Positions 16,523 to 25,756 of a stretch of DNA of 53,896 nucleotides are shown here, piece after piece (the stretch's first letter is position 1; every line of letters starts with the position of its first letter). Both the position numbers and the translations under genes were made by a program. Source of the stretch: a bacterium (lineage in GTDB: Bacteria; JACRDZ01; JAQUKH01); assembly GCA_028719205.1 (NCBI GenBank), contig JAQUKH010000017.1, positions 1 to 53,896 of the forward strand, written 5' to 3'. The notes beneath the pieces were generated by a model. That model saw only the letters and a program-made list of their open reading frames with translations. It was not told where the DNA came from and did not search any database.

Positions 16523-16911
16523 ATACCCCCTTGTATATATTATCTAATCAAAATTAAATTCCCCATCAAAATCGTAATTTGGCAAGTTCCCGCCACTGAA
16601 TTTCCGGTGTGAGGTAAATCATTCAATTCAGCCCATATTATCTTCGGGGCTGAATTGCGAGGTTGTAGCCGACCGTTCCTATTGCTGTTGGAACGGTCGG
16701 CTTCCTTATATACGGCTGAGCCGTCAGACTTTAGCCCTTTATCTTCTTTTGGGGTGGTTGGGTGGGGTTATAAATTGAAATAAGCTTTTGCTTATTTTAT
16801 ATAACAGTCGGGAGCGGCTGATATTATAAAATCCTTTTCTTACAACGATGAATGGTATTTGGTATAATAATCGCAATCTGGCGGTTTGGAATAAAATTGT
16901 TTGCGACCCCA
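16523..16911. repeat. 389-bp inverted repeat, right copy
   Basis: The reverse complement of 6345-6733, with no difference found by eye. The outer edge is GCGACCCCA at 16911, followed by unrelated ATTCCTTTC. The outer flanks of the two copies (AAA before the left, ATT after the right) give no target-site duplication. It carries the same three hairpins in mirror order. Confidence 0.93.
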
Positions 16912-17001
16912 ATTCCTTTCAATCTATAGTTTTTCCTAGTATTATTAACTTCATTCTTTAAATCTTATATAATCTCATATAGTTAAAATATGAGGTAAAT
17001 T

Positions 17002-17124
17002 GTGACAGAAAATGAAAATAGGCTTGATGTACGATTAAAAAATATTCCAGCCGATATATGGTCAAAAATCGCGCAAATTGATGAATTAAAAGGGCAATGG
17101 GTTGCCGGAGCGAAGCGACTTTAG
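17002..17124 (+). pseudogene. N-terminal fragment of a Fic-like protein
   Basis: A GTG-started frame of 40 codons reads LKNIPADIWSKIAQIDELKG, then QWVAGAK, which resembles the N-terminal region of Fic/DOC-family proteins, and then hits a stop. The AMPylation motif (HPFxxGNGR) and the rest are gone. It lies 90 bases outside the right inverted repeat and may be a casualty of insertion or an old deletion. Confidence 0.5.
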
Positions 17125-17200
17125 GAAAAAGAAAAAGCTTATTGAAATTTTATTCTGTTTATGATATAATATAAATAATAAAAAAATGAGGGATGTAAAT

Positions 17201-17872
17201 ATGAAAAAAATATTTTTTGTAATTTGTATTTTTATTTTAGGAAATTTAAATACTGCGAAGGCAATTTCGATAACTCAAACTACGCATTGGGATTTACTTA
17301 ATGTTGATGTTGCAGTGACATATCCTGATAAAGTTACTTATGGGGATCCGTTTGGTATAAGTTTTTTTATTGATTCCACACCATTATCTCCTTATGATAT
17401 GATGGCTTTTATTCCGAATATCTGGATCAGCAATACAGTAGATATTTCGAATGTTACCTGGAGTGAAAATCTTGTAAGTCCTGGAGACGCTTATTTCAAT
17501 TATGATTCTATCGGCAATTTAGGAGATATATCTTCGCAATATACTGCAATAAATGAAGGTTATAATATCAGGCTTCTTGATCCATATTCACTTTCATGGC
17601 CTGGTTCCAGCGGCTACACATGGTTGGTTCGTTCTTATCAGAGTCAGGTTACCTGGGCACTGAATAATTTTATTATTCAGGGGAACACTAATTTTAATGT
17701 GAGCTTAGACGCGGATATCTGGAGTGGAGAAACACCTGACTACCCATTTACTGTATTTGATCCGCCGCCAAGTATTCCTATTAATAGTGCTGTTCCTGAA
17801 CCCGCGACCCTTTCTCTGCTTTCTTCTTTAGCTTGCGGTATATTTTGTTTAAAGAAGAGAAAATATTTTTAA
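17201..17872 (+). CDS. PEP-CTERM exported protein
   Basis: 223 residues from the ATG at 17201, which has GAGGGA seven bases upstream; an ATG at 17186 is less likely. Signal peptide KKIFFVICIFILGNLNTAKA. The C-terminus has VPEPATLSLLSSLACGIFCL followed by basic residues, the PEP-CTERM sorting signal (Pro-Glu-Pro, hydrophobic helix, basic tail). Such proteins are cut by an exosortase and placed on the cell surface or in the matrix. The middle region is beta-rich and not recognised. No exosortase gene is in the window. Confidence 0.88.
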   Translation: MKKIFFVICIFILGNLNTAKAISITQTTHWDLLNVDVAVTYPDKVTYGDPFGISFFIDSTPLSPYDMMAFIPNIWISNTVDISNVTWSENLVSPGDAYFNYDSIGNLGDISSQYTAINEGYNIRLLDPYSLSWPGSSGYTWLVRSYQSQVTWALNNFIIQGNTNFNVSLDADIWSGETPDYPFTVFDPPPSIPINSAVPEPATLSLLSSLACGIFCLKKRKYF

Positions 17873-18096
17873 TTAAAAAGTAATTTATTGGCTGTTTTAC
17901 TCATTGTTGTCCTCGCAGGGGATAATTCCAGCATTATCAGTAATTCTTTCCACTTAATTACATTAAAAAAAAGTCAATAATCCATCTCTCGCATTTTGCG
18001 GTAAGATAGGAAATTTAAATATATCTGTTTAGTACAATATATTATTGTATTAATATTTTAATATGATATAATTTGAATCAATAAGAAAGGTAAAAA

Positions 18097-19383
18097 ATGA
18101 ATACAACAACACAAGATAGTTTTTATGGACTTGGTATAGCGCCGGGGCTTCTGGACGCGCTGGAAAAGTTAAAATTTACAGTGCCGACACCGATCCAGTA
18201 TAAGGCTATACCGATTGCTATAGAAGGCAAGGATGTTATGGGGATTGCCCAGACCGGTACAGGCAAGACGCTGGCTTTTGGAATTCCAATGGTTCAGAGG
18301 CTTGCACAGATACAGGGAAGGGGGCTGGTAGTTGTTCCCACCCGTGAACTTGCGATCCAGGTTAATGAGTCTATTTCAAAACTTACTCCGATATATAAAA
18401 TGAAAACTACAGTACTGATAGGCGGAGAGTCCATGTATTTACAGACCCAGTCCTTAAGAAATAATCCGCGGATCATAATCGCGACTCCGGGCCGCCTGAA
18501 TGATCATGTTAATCAACGGCATATACGCCTTGATGATGTTTGTATACTTGTACTTGATGAAGCCGACCGTATGTTTGATATGGGTTTTGCTCCGCAGATA
18601 GAACGTATTCTTAAACTTATTCCAAGCGACCGTCAGACTATGCTTTTTTCCGCGACAATGCCGCCCAGTATTTTAAAAATCGCGTCTAATTGCATGCATT
18701 TGCCGGTTCGTACTGAGATCGCGCCTACGGGAACTACGGCAGAATTTGTTACTCAGGAGATATTTATAGTAAACCATGACCTGAAAGGAAAACTTTTAGG
18801 CGAACTGCTTAAACAATATACCGGATCGGTACTTTTGTTCATGCGTACCAAAATAGGGGCGCAGAGAGTCACGCGCCTTTTAAGAACAATGGGATTGGGC
18901 GTTGCTGAGATCCATTCAGACAGGACCCAGGTTCAGCGCAGGGAAGCATTGAACGGTTTCAAGATAGGAAAATATCGCATTCTTGCCGCGACGGATATTG
19001 CGGCGAGAGGTATTGATGTGAAAGGGATCGAATTAGTTATAAATTATGATTTGCCTGATGATGTTGAAAATTATATTCACAGAATAGGCCGTACCGGAAG
19101 AGCCGGGCTGAAGGGCCATGCTATTTCCTTCGCTACTCCGGATCAGGGAAGAGATGTACAAGACATCGAAAAAATGATAAGAACAACTATTCCATTATCT
19201 TCGCATCCCAATATTCCAACGGGACGATTTTCATCCGCGCCAAAACCAGCTGCTCCATCGCGTTATCCAAGCCGCAAAAGATATCAAAGTTCCGGTAATC
19301 GTTCAGGCTCAGGTTCTGGAGATAATGTTTTGGCTAATAGATTTGGAGTTAAGAAAACAGTCAGAAAATCAAAACCCTGGTAG
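18097..19383 (+). CDS. rhlE: DEAD-box RNA helicase (RhlE-like)
   Basis: 428 residues with all helicase motifs: Q motif TPIQYKAIP, Walker A AQTGTGKT, PTRELA, ATPGRL, DEAD in LVLDEADRMFD, SAT in LFSATMP, ATDIAARGID and YIHRIGRTGRAG. The tail (about 370-428) is short, basic and rich in Ser, Gly and Arg, as in RhlE-type proteins, for RNA binding. Role: ATP-dependent unwinding of RNA in ribosome assembly or decay. AAAGG lies upstream of the ATG. The gene symbol is by family resemblance; other DEAD-box names are possible. Confidence 0.93.
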   Translation: MNTTTQDSFYGLGIAPGLLDALEKLKFTVPTPIQYKAIPIAIEGKDVMGIAQTGTGKTLAFGIPMVQRLAQIQGRGLVVVPTRELAIQVNESISKLTPIYKMKTTVLIGGESMYLQTQSLRNNPRIIIATPGRLNDHVNQRHIRLDDVCILVLDEADRMFDMGFAPQIERILKLIPSDRQTMLFSATMPPSILKIASNCMHLPVRTEIAPTGTTAEFVTQEIFIVNHDLKGKLLGELLKQYTGSVLLFMRTKIGAQRVTRLLRTMGLGVAEIHSDRTQVQRREALNGFKIGKYRILAATDIAARGIDVKGIELVINYDLPDDVENYIHRIGRTGRAGLKGHAISFATPDQGRDVQDIEKMIRTTIPLSSHPNIPTGRFSSAPKPAAPSRYPSRKRYQSSGNRSGSGSGDNVLANRFGVKKTVRKSKPW

Positions 19384-19443
19384 AATTAAATATTAAGGTA
19401 AGAGATATCATATTGTGAAATTGAAAATAAATTTAAGGGTAAT

Positions 19444-20031
19444 ATGCTTAAAAATATTTTTTCCGCGTTTATTCCGATATTTGTAGCTGTGGACGCGGTC
19501 GGAGTCCTGCCGATCTTTATCTCATTTACCAGCGGCCTTTCAAAAAAAGAAAAATCAAAGATCATTGTGAATTCAATGTATACGGCTATTGGCCTGGCTT
19601 TAGGATTTATTTTTTTAGGAAAATGGATCTTTGCCTTTTTAGGGATAACTATAGCTGATTTTATGATAGCCGGCGGCATAATACTTTTTTGTATCTCAAT
19701 AATTGATATAATTGCTTCAAAAAAGAAAAAACAGCTCTCGGGTAAAGAACTGGCGGCTGTTCCCTTAGGAGTTCCGCTTATTGTGGGCCCGGCAGTTTTA
19801 ACTACTTCGCTTCTTATTATAGGAGAATATGGATTATACGCGACTTTAATATCCATTTTTATAAATGTGTTATTAGCAGGTTTAATTTTTTCTTTGTCGG
19901 ATAGAGTGTTAAAAATTATTGGCGAGCCGGGCGCGAGGGTACTTTCAAAGGTAACAAGTTTATTATTGGCAGCGATCGCGGTAATGATGGTTAGAAAAGG
20001 AATAATGAGAATTTTAATTGACAAAATTTAG
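19444..20031 (+). CDS. MarC-family integral membrane protein
   Basis: 195 residues, about six transmembrane helices. DAVGVLPIFISFTSG near the N-terminus and PLGVPLIVGPAVLTTSLLI in the middle are the two repeated signature regions of the MarC/UPF0056 family. The substrate is unknown; the old link to antibiotic resistance was not upheld for E. coli MarC. 60 bases after the helicase gene and probably independent of it. Confidence 0.88.
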   Translation: MLKNIFSAFIPIFVAVDAVGVLPIFISFTSGLSKKEKSKIIVNSMYTAIGLALGFIFLGKWIFAFLGITIADFMIAGGIILFCISIIDIIASKKKKQLSGKELAAVPLGVPLIVGPAVLTTSLLIIGEYGLYATLISIFINVLLAGLIFSLSDRVLKIIGEPGARVLSKVTSLLLAAIAVMMVRKGIMRILIDKI

Positions 20032-20086
20032 ATCTGGTATTATAAACATACCTTATTTGAGTTATTTATTTGAGAAAGGAGAGCTA

Positions 20087-20527
20087 ATGTTAAAAAAAGG
20101 ATTAGCCCTGTTTTTAATTATTTTTTTTCAGATAATTTTTGTTTCAAATTTACGGGCGCAGGGCGAAAGTATAAAAACGGATAATAAGGAGACGGCTGCA
20201 GAAGAGAAGAAAAATGGGATCGATAAAGATATCAAACCTGGTGTTGAAGAAAAAGTTAAAAAAGAAATCAGGGGCAAAATAACCGAGATCGCGGAAGATG
20301 AGACATATTTAAAAATCGGGGATATAAAAATTATTACCAGTAAACAATTTCTAAAAGATTCTTTTGTATCAGTTGGAGATAATATAGAGATCATGGCGGA
20401 AGAAACTCCCAAAGGATTGAAAGCGCTTGATTATAAATATATTTATGATGAGCAAAATGATTCCTCAAGCATGGATGATGATTTAAGCGTTCCAGAACAA
20501 TTTGAAATAGATGTTCGCGGAGAATAA
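20087..20527 (+). CDS. exported small protein of unknown function (146 aa)
   Basis: The ATG at 20087 was chosen because AGAAAGGAG precedes it. Signal peptide LKKGLALFLIIFFQIIFVSN followed by LRAQG. After a charged linker, a domain of about 75 residues (IRGKITEIAEDETYLKIGD and then VGDNIEIMAEETPKG) looks like a small beta-barrel of OB type. The acidic tail ends EIDVRGE. Nine bases separate it from the ATP-grasp gene, suggesting co-transcription. No family recognised. Confidence 0.75.
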   Translation: MLKKGLALFLIIFFQIIFVSNLRAQGESIKTDNKETAAEEKKNGIDKDIKPGVEEKVKKEIRGKITEIAEDETYLKIGDIKIITSKQFLKDSFVSVGDNIEIMAEETPKGLKALDYKYIYDEQNDSSSMDDDLSVPEQFEIDVRGE

Positions 20528-20535
20528 ACAGATAT

Positions 20536-21549
20536 ATGTTTAAAGGCAAAAAAATACTTATTATTGTCGGAAAAGAAGAAGTACGAAGGAAAGATGTTCA
20601 GGATGTTCTAAGATGTAAGGCATTTTTAGAAAAGGTTTTATTGAAAAAAGGTTTAATTACAGATTCAGTTTTTATCACAAAGAAAGATTTTAGAAAGATC
20701 GAAAGCCTGAAAAATAGTATTTTAAGTTATAAACCGGATTGTATTTTTAATCTCTTTGAGGGTTTCAGCGATGATTCCCAAAAAGAAGCGGAATTTGTCC
20801 GGGTGCTTGAAAAAATGAATATCCCGTTTACCGGTAATCCTTCATTTTCTATAAATATTTGCCTGGATAAAGAGAAAACAAAAAAAATATTAAGGGAAAA
20901 TCGTATACCCTCACCTAAGGGTATTTTTCTTAAAAATATAAGAGATTTGGATAAATATTCTATTAACATGCCTGTTTTTGTAAAACCCTGCTTTGAGGAT
21001 GCAAGTTTAGGTATAGATAAAGACTCTTTAATAACTGATAAAAATCTGTTGAGTAAAATACTATCAGAAAAACTCGAAGAGTTTCCAAAAGGATTGATAA
21101 TTGAGGAATTTATTTCGGGTAACGAATATAATTTAGGTTTTTTGGGGGAGTATCCTTATGAATTACTTGGCGTGTCTATTTTGGATTATTCCAGATTTGA
21201 AGGATATAGCCCATTTTTAACATATCGCTCAAAATGGAAAACGGATAGTGGTGAATTTAAAAAGCTCTTGCCTTCCCTGAAAGATAATATATCAAAAGAA
21301 CTAAAGAGCAGGCTTGTTAATCTGGCTAAAAAGGCAGGCAGGGTTTTAAAATGCAGAAATTACTTTAGAATAGATATCAGAGAAAAAAACGGGAAGATAT
21401 TTATACTTGATGTAAATCCGAATCCTGATATAAATATGGACAGCGGTTTTATGAAGCAAGGATATAAACAGGGATATAAATATGAAGATATAATTGAAAA
21501 GATCTTATTGCATTCTTTTAACTGTTATTCCGGAAAAAAATATGCATAG
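20536..21549 (+). CDS. ATP-grasp ligase related to D-alanine--D-alanine ligase
   Basis: 337 residues. FNLFEGFSDDSQKEAEF and IPFTGNPSFSINICLDKEKT match the N-terminal half of Ddl-like proteins. The ATP-grasp core has PVFVKPCFEDASLGI, IIEEFISGNEYNLGFLG and the metal-binding end FRIDIREKNGKIFILDVNPN, followed by PDINMDSG. It lacks the typical Ddl serine loop, and the substrate could be another amino acid or peptide. Overlaps the GNAT gene by 8 bases, hinting at joint expression. Confidence 0.82.
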   Translation: MFKGKKILIIVGKEEVRRKDVQDVLRCKAFLEKVLLKKGLITDSVFITKKDFRKIESLKNSILSYKPDCIFNLFEGFSDDSQKEAEFVRVLEKMNIPFTGNPSFSINICLDKEKTKKILRENRIPSPKGIFLKNIRDLDKYSINMPVFVKPCFEDASLGIDKDSLITDKNLLSKILSEKLEEFPKGLIIEEFISGNEYNLGFLGEYPYELLGVSILDYSRFEGYSPFLTYRSKWKTDSGEFKKLLPSLKDNISKELKSRLVNLAKKAGRVLKCRNYFRIDIREKNGKIFILDVNPNPDINMDSGFMKQGYKQGYKYEDIIEKILLHSFNCYSGKKYA

Positions 21550-22009
21550 GTCTTTGAAAGAGTTATATCTAAAAATTGCCGAAGGAACAGCATCCTTTAA
21601 TTCCGCTGAAATAGAGATATTAGATGAGGTTTTGACTGACCATTTTGATAATCCGAAAACAACTTATATTCTTTTTGAAGAGAAGGATAATGATAAACTT
21701 TTAGGTTTCGCGATATTCGGAAGATCGCCAATGACAAAATTCAGCTGGGATATTTACTGGATGGCAGTAGATAAAGGATCCCAGAGAAAAGGGATAGGGC
21801 AAAAACTGCAGGAAAGGATCGAAGGTTATGTCCTTGGGCAGGATAAAAAGGCAAATTTAATCATAGAAACCTCCTCAAAACCGGAGTATGACGCGACACG
21901 GAGTTTCTATTTAAAAAAAGGATTTAAAGAAATGGGACAAATTCCTGATTTTTACAAGGAAGATGATTCCCTTGTGATTTTTTATAAAAGTTTAATTACC
22001 TCAAAATAA
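21542..22009 (+). CDS. GNAT-family N-acetyltransferase
   Basis: 155 residues from the ATG at 21542, which overlaps the ATP-grasp stop; the frame is open upstream but reads through the previous gene. Motif A is WMAVDKGSQRKGIGQKLQER, the acetyl-CoA pyrophosphate loop, and motif B is YDATRSFYLKKGFKEMGQIP. The substrate is unknown. Coupling with an amino-acid-ligase-like gene suggests a small-molecule or peptide acceptor, but that is inference. Confidence 0.88.
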   Translation: MHRSLKELYLKIAEGTASFNSAEIEILDEVLTDHFDNPKTTYILFEEKDNDKLLGFAIFGRSPMTKFSWDIYWMAVDKGSQRKGIGQKLQERIEGYVLGQDKKANLIIETSSKPEYDATRSFYLKKGFKEMGQIPDFYKEDDSLVIFYKSLITSK

Positions 22010-22054
22010 TCGATACTCTTAAAGAAAATCCTCCATTTCTCCGAAAATGTACCT

Positions 22055-24262
22055 ATGCCTATTTCTCACGAAAAGAAAAATGAAATTTTAGGGATAATTA
22101 TCCTTGCTTTTACTATCATCCTTACCGCAAGCCTTTTGTCATATGACCCTAATGACCTGCCTTTTAACACATATCCGCCAAATTCTCATATTAGTAATTA
22201 TGTAGGTGTTATCGGAGCTTATTTGGCTGATACCGCGGCTAAAATATTCGGGTGGGGCGCTTTATTCTTACCGTTTATTTTTATCTATTTCGGCTGGCAC
22301 AGGTTCAGGGGTGATACGCTTGAAAGAAAATATATAAAATTTGCCGGAATAACCGGGTTTCTTTTTACTTTTTGCTGTTTGTTGTGGATCTTTGGAATTG
22401 GAGGAGAAACCTATCGCTCCGGCGGGGAGGCCGGGATAATCGGGGTAGGTATTTTACAGAGATTTTTTGGAATGCTTGGAACCTACATCGTGCTTATTTC
22501 AATGCTTTCTATTTCCATGCTTTTGTTGCTGGAGGATCTATTGCTTTTTCCAATGATCTTAAATATTAAGATGCTTTTTACAGGCCAAAAAGAAGCCAGT
22601 TTAAATAAAGAGGAAGTTATACCGGAAGAGTTCTTAAAGAAAAAACCAAAACCTGTGATTAATCTTATCCGGAATGAAGCGGTTTCTGAAGCAAAATTTG
22701 TTTTGGACAAGGCTGAAAAAGAAAAAAATGAAACTGAAAAAATAAAAAAGGCCCAAATTAAAAAACCAAAAGAAGAAAAATCAGAAAAAGAGGAAAAAAT
22801 TGAAGTAAAAGGCAACAAAAAATATGTTTTGCCTTCTCTGGAACTTTTAGAGGATTATTCAAAAGTAAGCAGCCCTAATGAAACAAAAGAAGAAATAGAG
22901 ATAAAATCAAAACTTTTGGAAGAGGCGTTGAGAAGTTTTGGTGTTGAGGCCACTGTTGTACAGGTGCATCAGGGGCCGGTCATAACAAGATATGAATTAC
23001 AGCCGGCAGTCGGCGTGAAGGTCAGCCAGATCGTGAATTTGTCGGATGATATTTCACTGGTTTTGAAAGCCTCACCGATAAGAATAGTCGCGCCAATTCC
23101 CGGCAAGGCTGCTGTAGGAATTGAGATCCCGAATAAAAAGGCGGTGACAGTGGGGTTGAGGGAACTTTTGGAGAATAAACCCCAAGATGAAGATTCAAAA
23201 TTGAACCTATCTTTGGGAAAGGATATTTCAGGCACACCATTCTATTTTGATCTGGGCAGAATGCCGCATCTTTTAATCGCGGGCGCTACCGGTTCCGGAA
23301 AAAGTATTTGCATGAATTCAATAATTATGAGTATTCTTTATCAGGCTGAGCCCTCCGAGGTAAAACTGATAATTGTGGATCCAAAAAGAGTAGAGATGAA
23401 GGGTTATGAAAATATACCCCATCTTCTGTCGCCGGTTGTTACAGACGTAAAAGACGCGGTAATGGCCCTGAAATGGGCGGTATTTGAGATGGAGGAGCGT
23501 TATAAGATCTTCGCGTCGGTAGGCGCCAGGGATATTGACAGTTATAATAAACTGCCGGTCAATAAAAAAACGGTTAAAGAAGGTGAAGTAGAAACAGTTC
23601 ATCCTGAAAAAGTATTTTATGTTATTGTTATAATTGATGAATTAGCGGATCTTATGATGTCGGCAGGTAATGAAATTGAAGATAATATCACCCGTCTTGC
23701 GCAGATGGCCCGCGCGGTTGGAATACATCTTGTTTTGGCTACGCAGAGGCCGTCCGTGGATGTTATTACAGGTTTAATTAAGGCTAATTTCCCGTCAAGA
23801 ATAGCCTTTCAGGTATCTTCAAAAGTAGATTCGAGGACCATATTGGACCAGAACGGCGCGGAAAAATTATTAGGCGGAGGCGATATGCTTTTTTCGCCGC
23901 CCGGAGCGTCTAAACCTGTCCGTTTGCAGGGCGCATATGTAAGCAGTAAAGAAGTTGAAAGGATCACTGATTTTGTCCGCGGGCAGGCCAGCCCTGAATA
24001 TAAAGAGGATGTTTTTAAGATCGCTCAAAAATCTTTTTCTTTTGAAGACGGGGAAGATGATGTTTTGTTTAAAGACGCGGTCAGGGTTGTTCTTGAAAGC
24101 GGGCAGGCATCAGTTTCTTTGTTGCAGAGACGGTTAAAAATAGGTTATAATCGGGCCGCAAGATTAGTGGAACTAATGGAAGCGGAAGGTATACTCGGGC
24201 CTTATGAAGTTGGCCGCTCCCGGGAAATATTGGTTTCAGAGGATTATTGGGAAGGCCTGTAA
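22055..24262 (+). CDS. ftsK: FtsK/SpoIIIE DNA translocase
   Basis: 735 residues. Four or five membrane helices lie in the first 170, then a charged Lys/Glu linker (about 180-255) shorter than in E. coli FtsK. The motor follows: Walker A GATGSGKS (410-417), VDPKRVEMKGYENIPHL, Walker B VIIDELADLMM, and ATQRPSVDVITGLIKANFPS. The C-terminal gamma domain (about 670-735, QRRLKIGYNRAARLVELME) reads polar sequences. Role: chromosome segregation at the division septum. Its stop shares one base with the next gene's start. Confidence 0.97.
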   Translation: MPISHEKKNEILGIIILAFTIILTASLLSYDPNDLPFNTYPPNSHISNYVGVIGAYLADTAAKIFGWGALFLPFIFIYFGWHRFRGDTLERKYIKFAGITGFLFTFCCLLWIFGIGGETYRSGGEAGIIGVGILQRFFGMLGTYIVLISMLSISMLLLLEDLLLFPMILNIKMLFTGQKEASLNKEEVIPEEFLKKKPKPVINLIRNEAVSEAKFVLDKAEKEKNETEKIKKAQIKKPKEEKSEKEEKIEVKGNKKYVLPSLELLEDYSKVSSPNETKEEIEIKSKLLEEALRSFGVEATVVQVHQGPVITRYELQPAVGVKVSQIVNLSDDISLVLKASPIRIVAPIPGKAAVGIEIPNKKAVTVGLRELLENKPQDEDSKLNLSLGKDISGTPFYFDLGRMPHLLIAGATGSGKSICMNSIIMSILYQAEPSEVKLIIVDPKRVEMKGYENIPHLLSPVVTDVKDAVMALKWAVFEMEERYKIFASVGARDIDSYNKLPVNKKTVKEGEVETVHPEKVFYVIVIIDELADLMMSAGNEIEDNITRLAQMARAVGIHLVLATQRPSVDVITGLIKANFPSRIAFQVSSKVDSRTILDQNGAEKLLGGGDMLFSPPGASKPVRLQGAYVSSKEVERITDFVRGQASPEYKEDVFKIAQKSFSFEDGEDDVLFKDAVRVVLESGQASVSLLQRRLKIGYNRAARLVELMEAEGILGPYEVGRSREILVSEDYWEGL

Positions 24263-24924
24263 TGAAGCAAAAACGATTAATTTTATTTTTTTTTCTTTGT
24301 GTTTTTTACCCTGCAGTGTCTTTTGCGATAAGTGTTGAGGAAATCACAAAACCTTTAAGGGAAAAATATCAGAATTTCAACACGTTTACTATTTTATATA
24401 AACAGAAGATCAAAGTAAGGGGATTGGATAAAACAGATGAATTTAAAGGAAGGATTATTTTTTCTAAACCTGACCGTTTCCGCTGGGAAGGGGTAGATAA
24501 TGAGGGCCGTAAACAAATTATTATCATTGTAAAGCAGAATATGTTAATGTATCTGGCTGAGACAGATACTTTAACGAAAAGAAGGCTTTTTGGTTCTTTT
24601 GAAAAACAATTAAAAAACCGGTATATCCCGTGGCTTGATCTTTCGAATGATATGCGGACTAAATACGTGGATACTGAGGATGAAAAAGGAAAAAAGATCT
24701 ATAAACTGGAAATTTTGCCCGAATCAGGCGATGAATATAAAAATATGTTTTTTTGGGTTGACGCGGATAAGCAAGATGTGGTAAAGATAGAAGTCGTTGA
24801 TACCGCGGAAAATCATATGACGTTGTTTTTTGATTCCACTATATTTACTCAAAAAGTGCCGGAAGAAGAATTTGTTTTTAAACCTGAACCAAAAACAAAG
24901 ATAATGGAAATAAACGAAGAATAG
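24262..24924 (+). CDS. lolA: LolA-like outer-membrane lipoprotein carrier
   Basis: 220 residues. The ATG at 24262 overlaps the ftsK stop (TAATG); an upstream GTG frame adds five residues. Signal peptide MKQKRLILFFFLCVFYPAVS. The mature part shows the LolA pattern: FNTFTILYKQKIKVRG, GRIIFSKPDRFRWEG, LFGSFEKQLKN and the late VVDTAENHMTLFFDS region. LolA carries lipoproteins across the periplasm. ftsK-lolA adjacency is common in Gram-negatives and supports an outer membrane. Confidence 0.88.
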   Translation: MKQKRLILFFFLCVFYPAVSFAISVEEITKPLREKYQNFNTFTILYKQKIKVRGLDKTDEFKGRIIFSKPDRFRWEGVDNEGRKQIIIIVKQNMLMYLAETDTLTKRRLFGSFEKQLKNRYIPWLDLSNDMRTKYVDTEDEKGKKIYKLEILPESGDEYKNMFFWVDADKQDVVKIEVVDTAENHMTLFFDSTIFTQKVPEEEFVFKPEPKTKIMEINEE

Positions 24925-24932
24925 AGGATGAT

Positions 24933-25751
24933 ATGACTGGAGAATTTAATATTTCGGATTATTTAAAACAACTGCGTGAGAAAAAGGGTGTTTCTCTCGA
25001 AGAAGCTGTTAATACTCTTAAGATAAGCTATGATTTTTTAAAAGCTTTTGAGGAAGGTAATTTTGACAGCCTGCCGAAGGATACCTACACAAGGATATTT
25101 TTAAGGGTCTATACTGAATATCTGGACGGAGATGTTAAAGAAGTTATGGCAGGGTTCGCGGCGCTTTCACCGGGAAAAAATGAGGTAAAAACAGATCAAA
25201 ATATGGGAGAGAAATCTAAAGCCGGGCCTGATTCTAAAAATTGGGTTGAAAATGTGCCTTTAAATTCAAATTTAATACTGGGATGGATAATAACTATCCT
25301 GGTTGTAATTGTCTTTTGGGGATTATTTTGCAATAGGAAACAGAAAAATTCTTTAGTGGAAACTTCTTTTGAAGAAAAAGAAGTTTCTAAAGCGGATATA
25401 AAAGAGGCAAAACCGGCAGAGGTAAAAAAAGAAGTTGAACCTCAAAAGCCAAAAAGTGAAAATTTGCCGGCGGCCGCGGTTGACGAAAAAAGCAAATCTA
25501 AAAAAATAGTTCTTAAAGCCAGGGCTTTGGAAGATGTAAATCTTGAAATGATCGTGGATGATAAGATCACAATTAAAGAAGTAATGAAAAAAGACGAATC
25601 CCGTATCTGGACGGCTAATGATAAATTTCTTATAAATACAGACAACGCGGGCGCTTTGGATTTTACGTTTAATGATGAACGGTTCGGAGTTTTAGGCGCA
25701 ATAGGCGAAGCTAAGGCCGGGATAAATTTTCCGCCTGTAAAAAAAGAATAA
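24933..25751 (+). CDS. rodZ: RodZ-like cytoskeletal HTH membrane protein
   Basis: 272 residues. The N-terminal HTH (YLKQLREKKGVSLEEAVNTL, then FLKAFEEGNFDSLP) is followed by TYTRIFLRVYTEYL, the usual RodZ opening. One transmembrane helix lies at about 112-128 (LGWIITILVVIVFWGLF), then a Lys/Glu/Pro periplasmic linker and a C-terminal beta domain of the DUF4115 type (LKARALEDVNLEMIVD). RodZ anchors MreB for cell shape. Eight bases separate it from lolA. Confidence 0.88.
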   Translation: MTGEFNISDYLKQLREKKGVSLEEAVNTLKISYDFLKAFEEGNFDSLPKDTYTRIFLRVYTEYLDGDVKEVMAGFAALSPGKNEVKTDQNMGEKSKAGPDSKNWVENVPLNSNLILGWIITILVVIVFWGLFCNRKQKNSLVETSFEEKEVSKADIKEAKPAEVKKEVEPQKPKSENLPAAAVDEKSKSKKIVLKARALEDVNLEMIVDDKITIKEVMKKDESRIWTANDKFLINTDNAGALDFTFNDERFGVLGAIGEAKAGINFPPVKKE

Positions 25752-25756
25752 TAAAC

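Noticed and set aside
6345-16911. target-site duplication around the 389-bp repeats
   Set aside because: Looked for at both outer edges (left flank ATAACAAA, right flank ATTCCTTT); none found, so classical transposition is not supported.
19386-20024. 212-codon minus-strand frame
   Set aside because: Lies wholly antisense to the MarC-family gene, whose membrane-protein sequence is clearly real.
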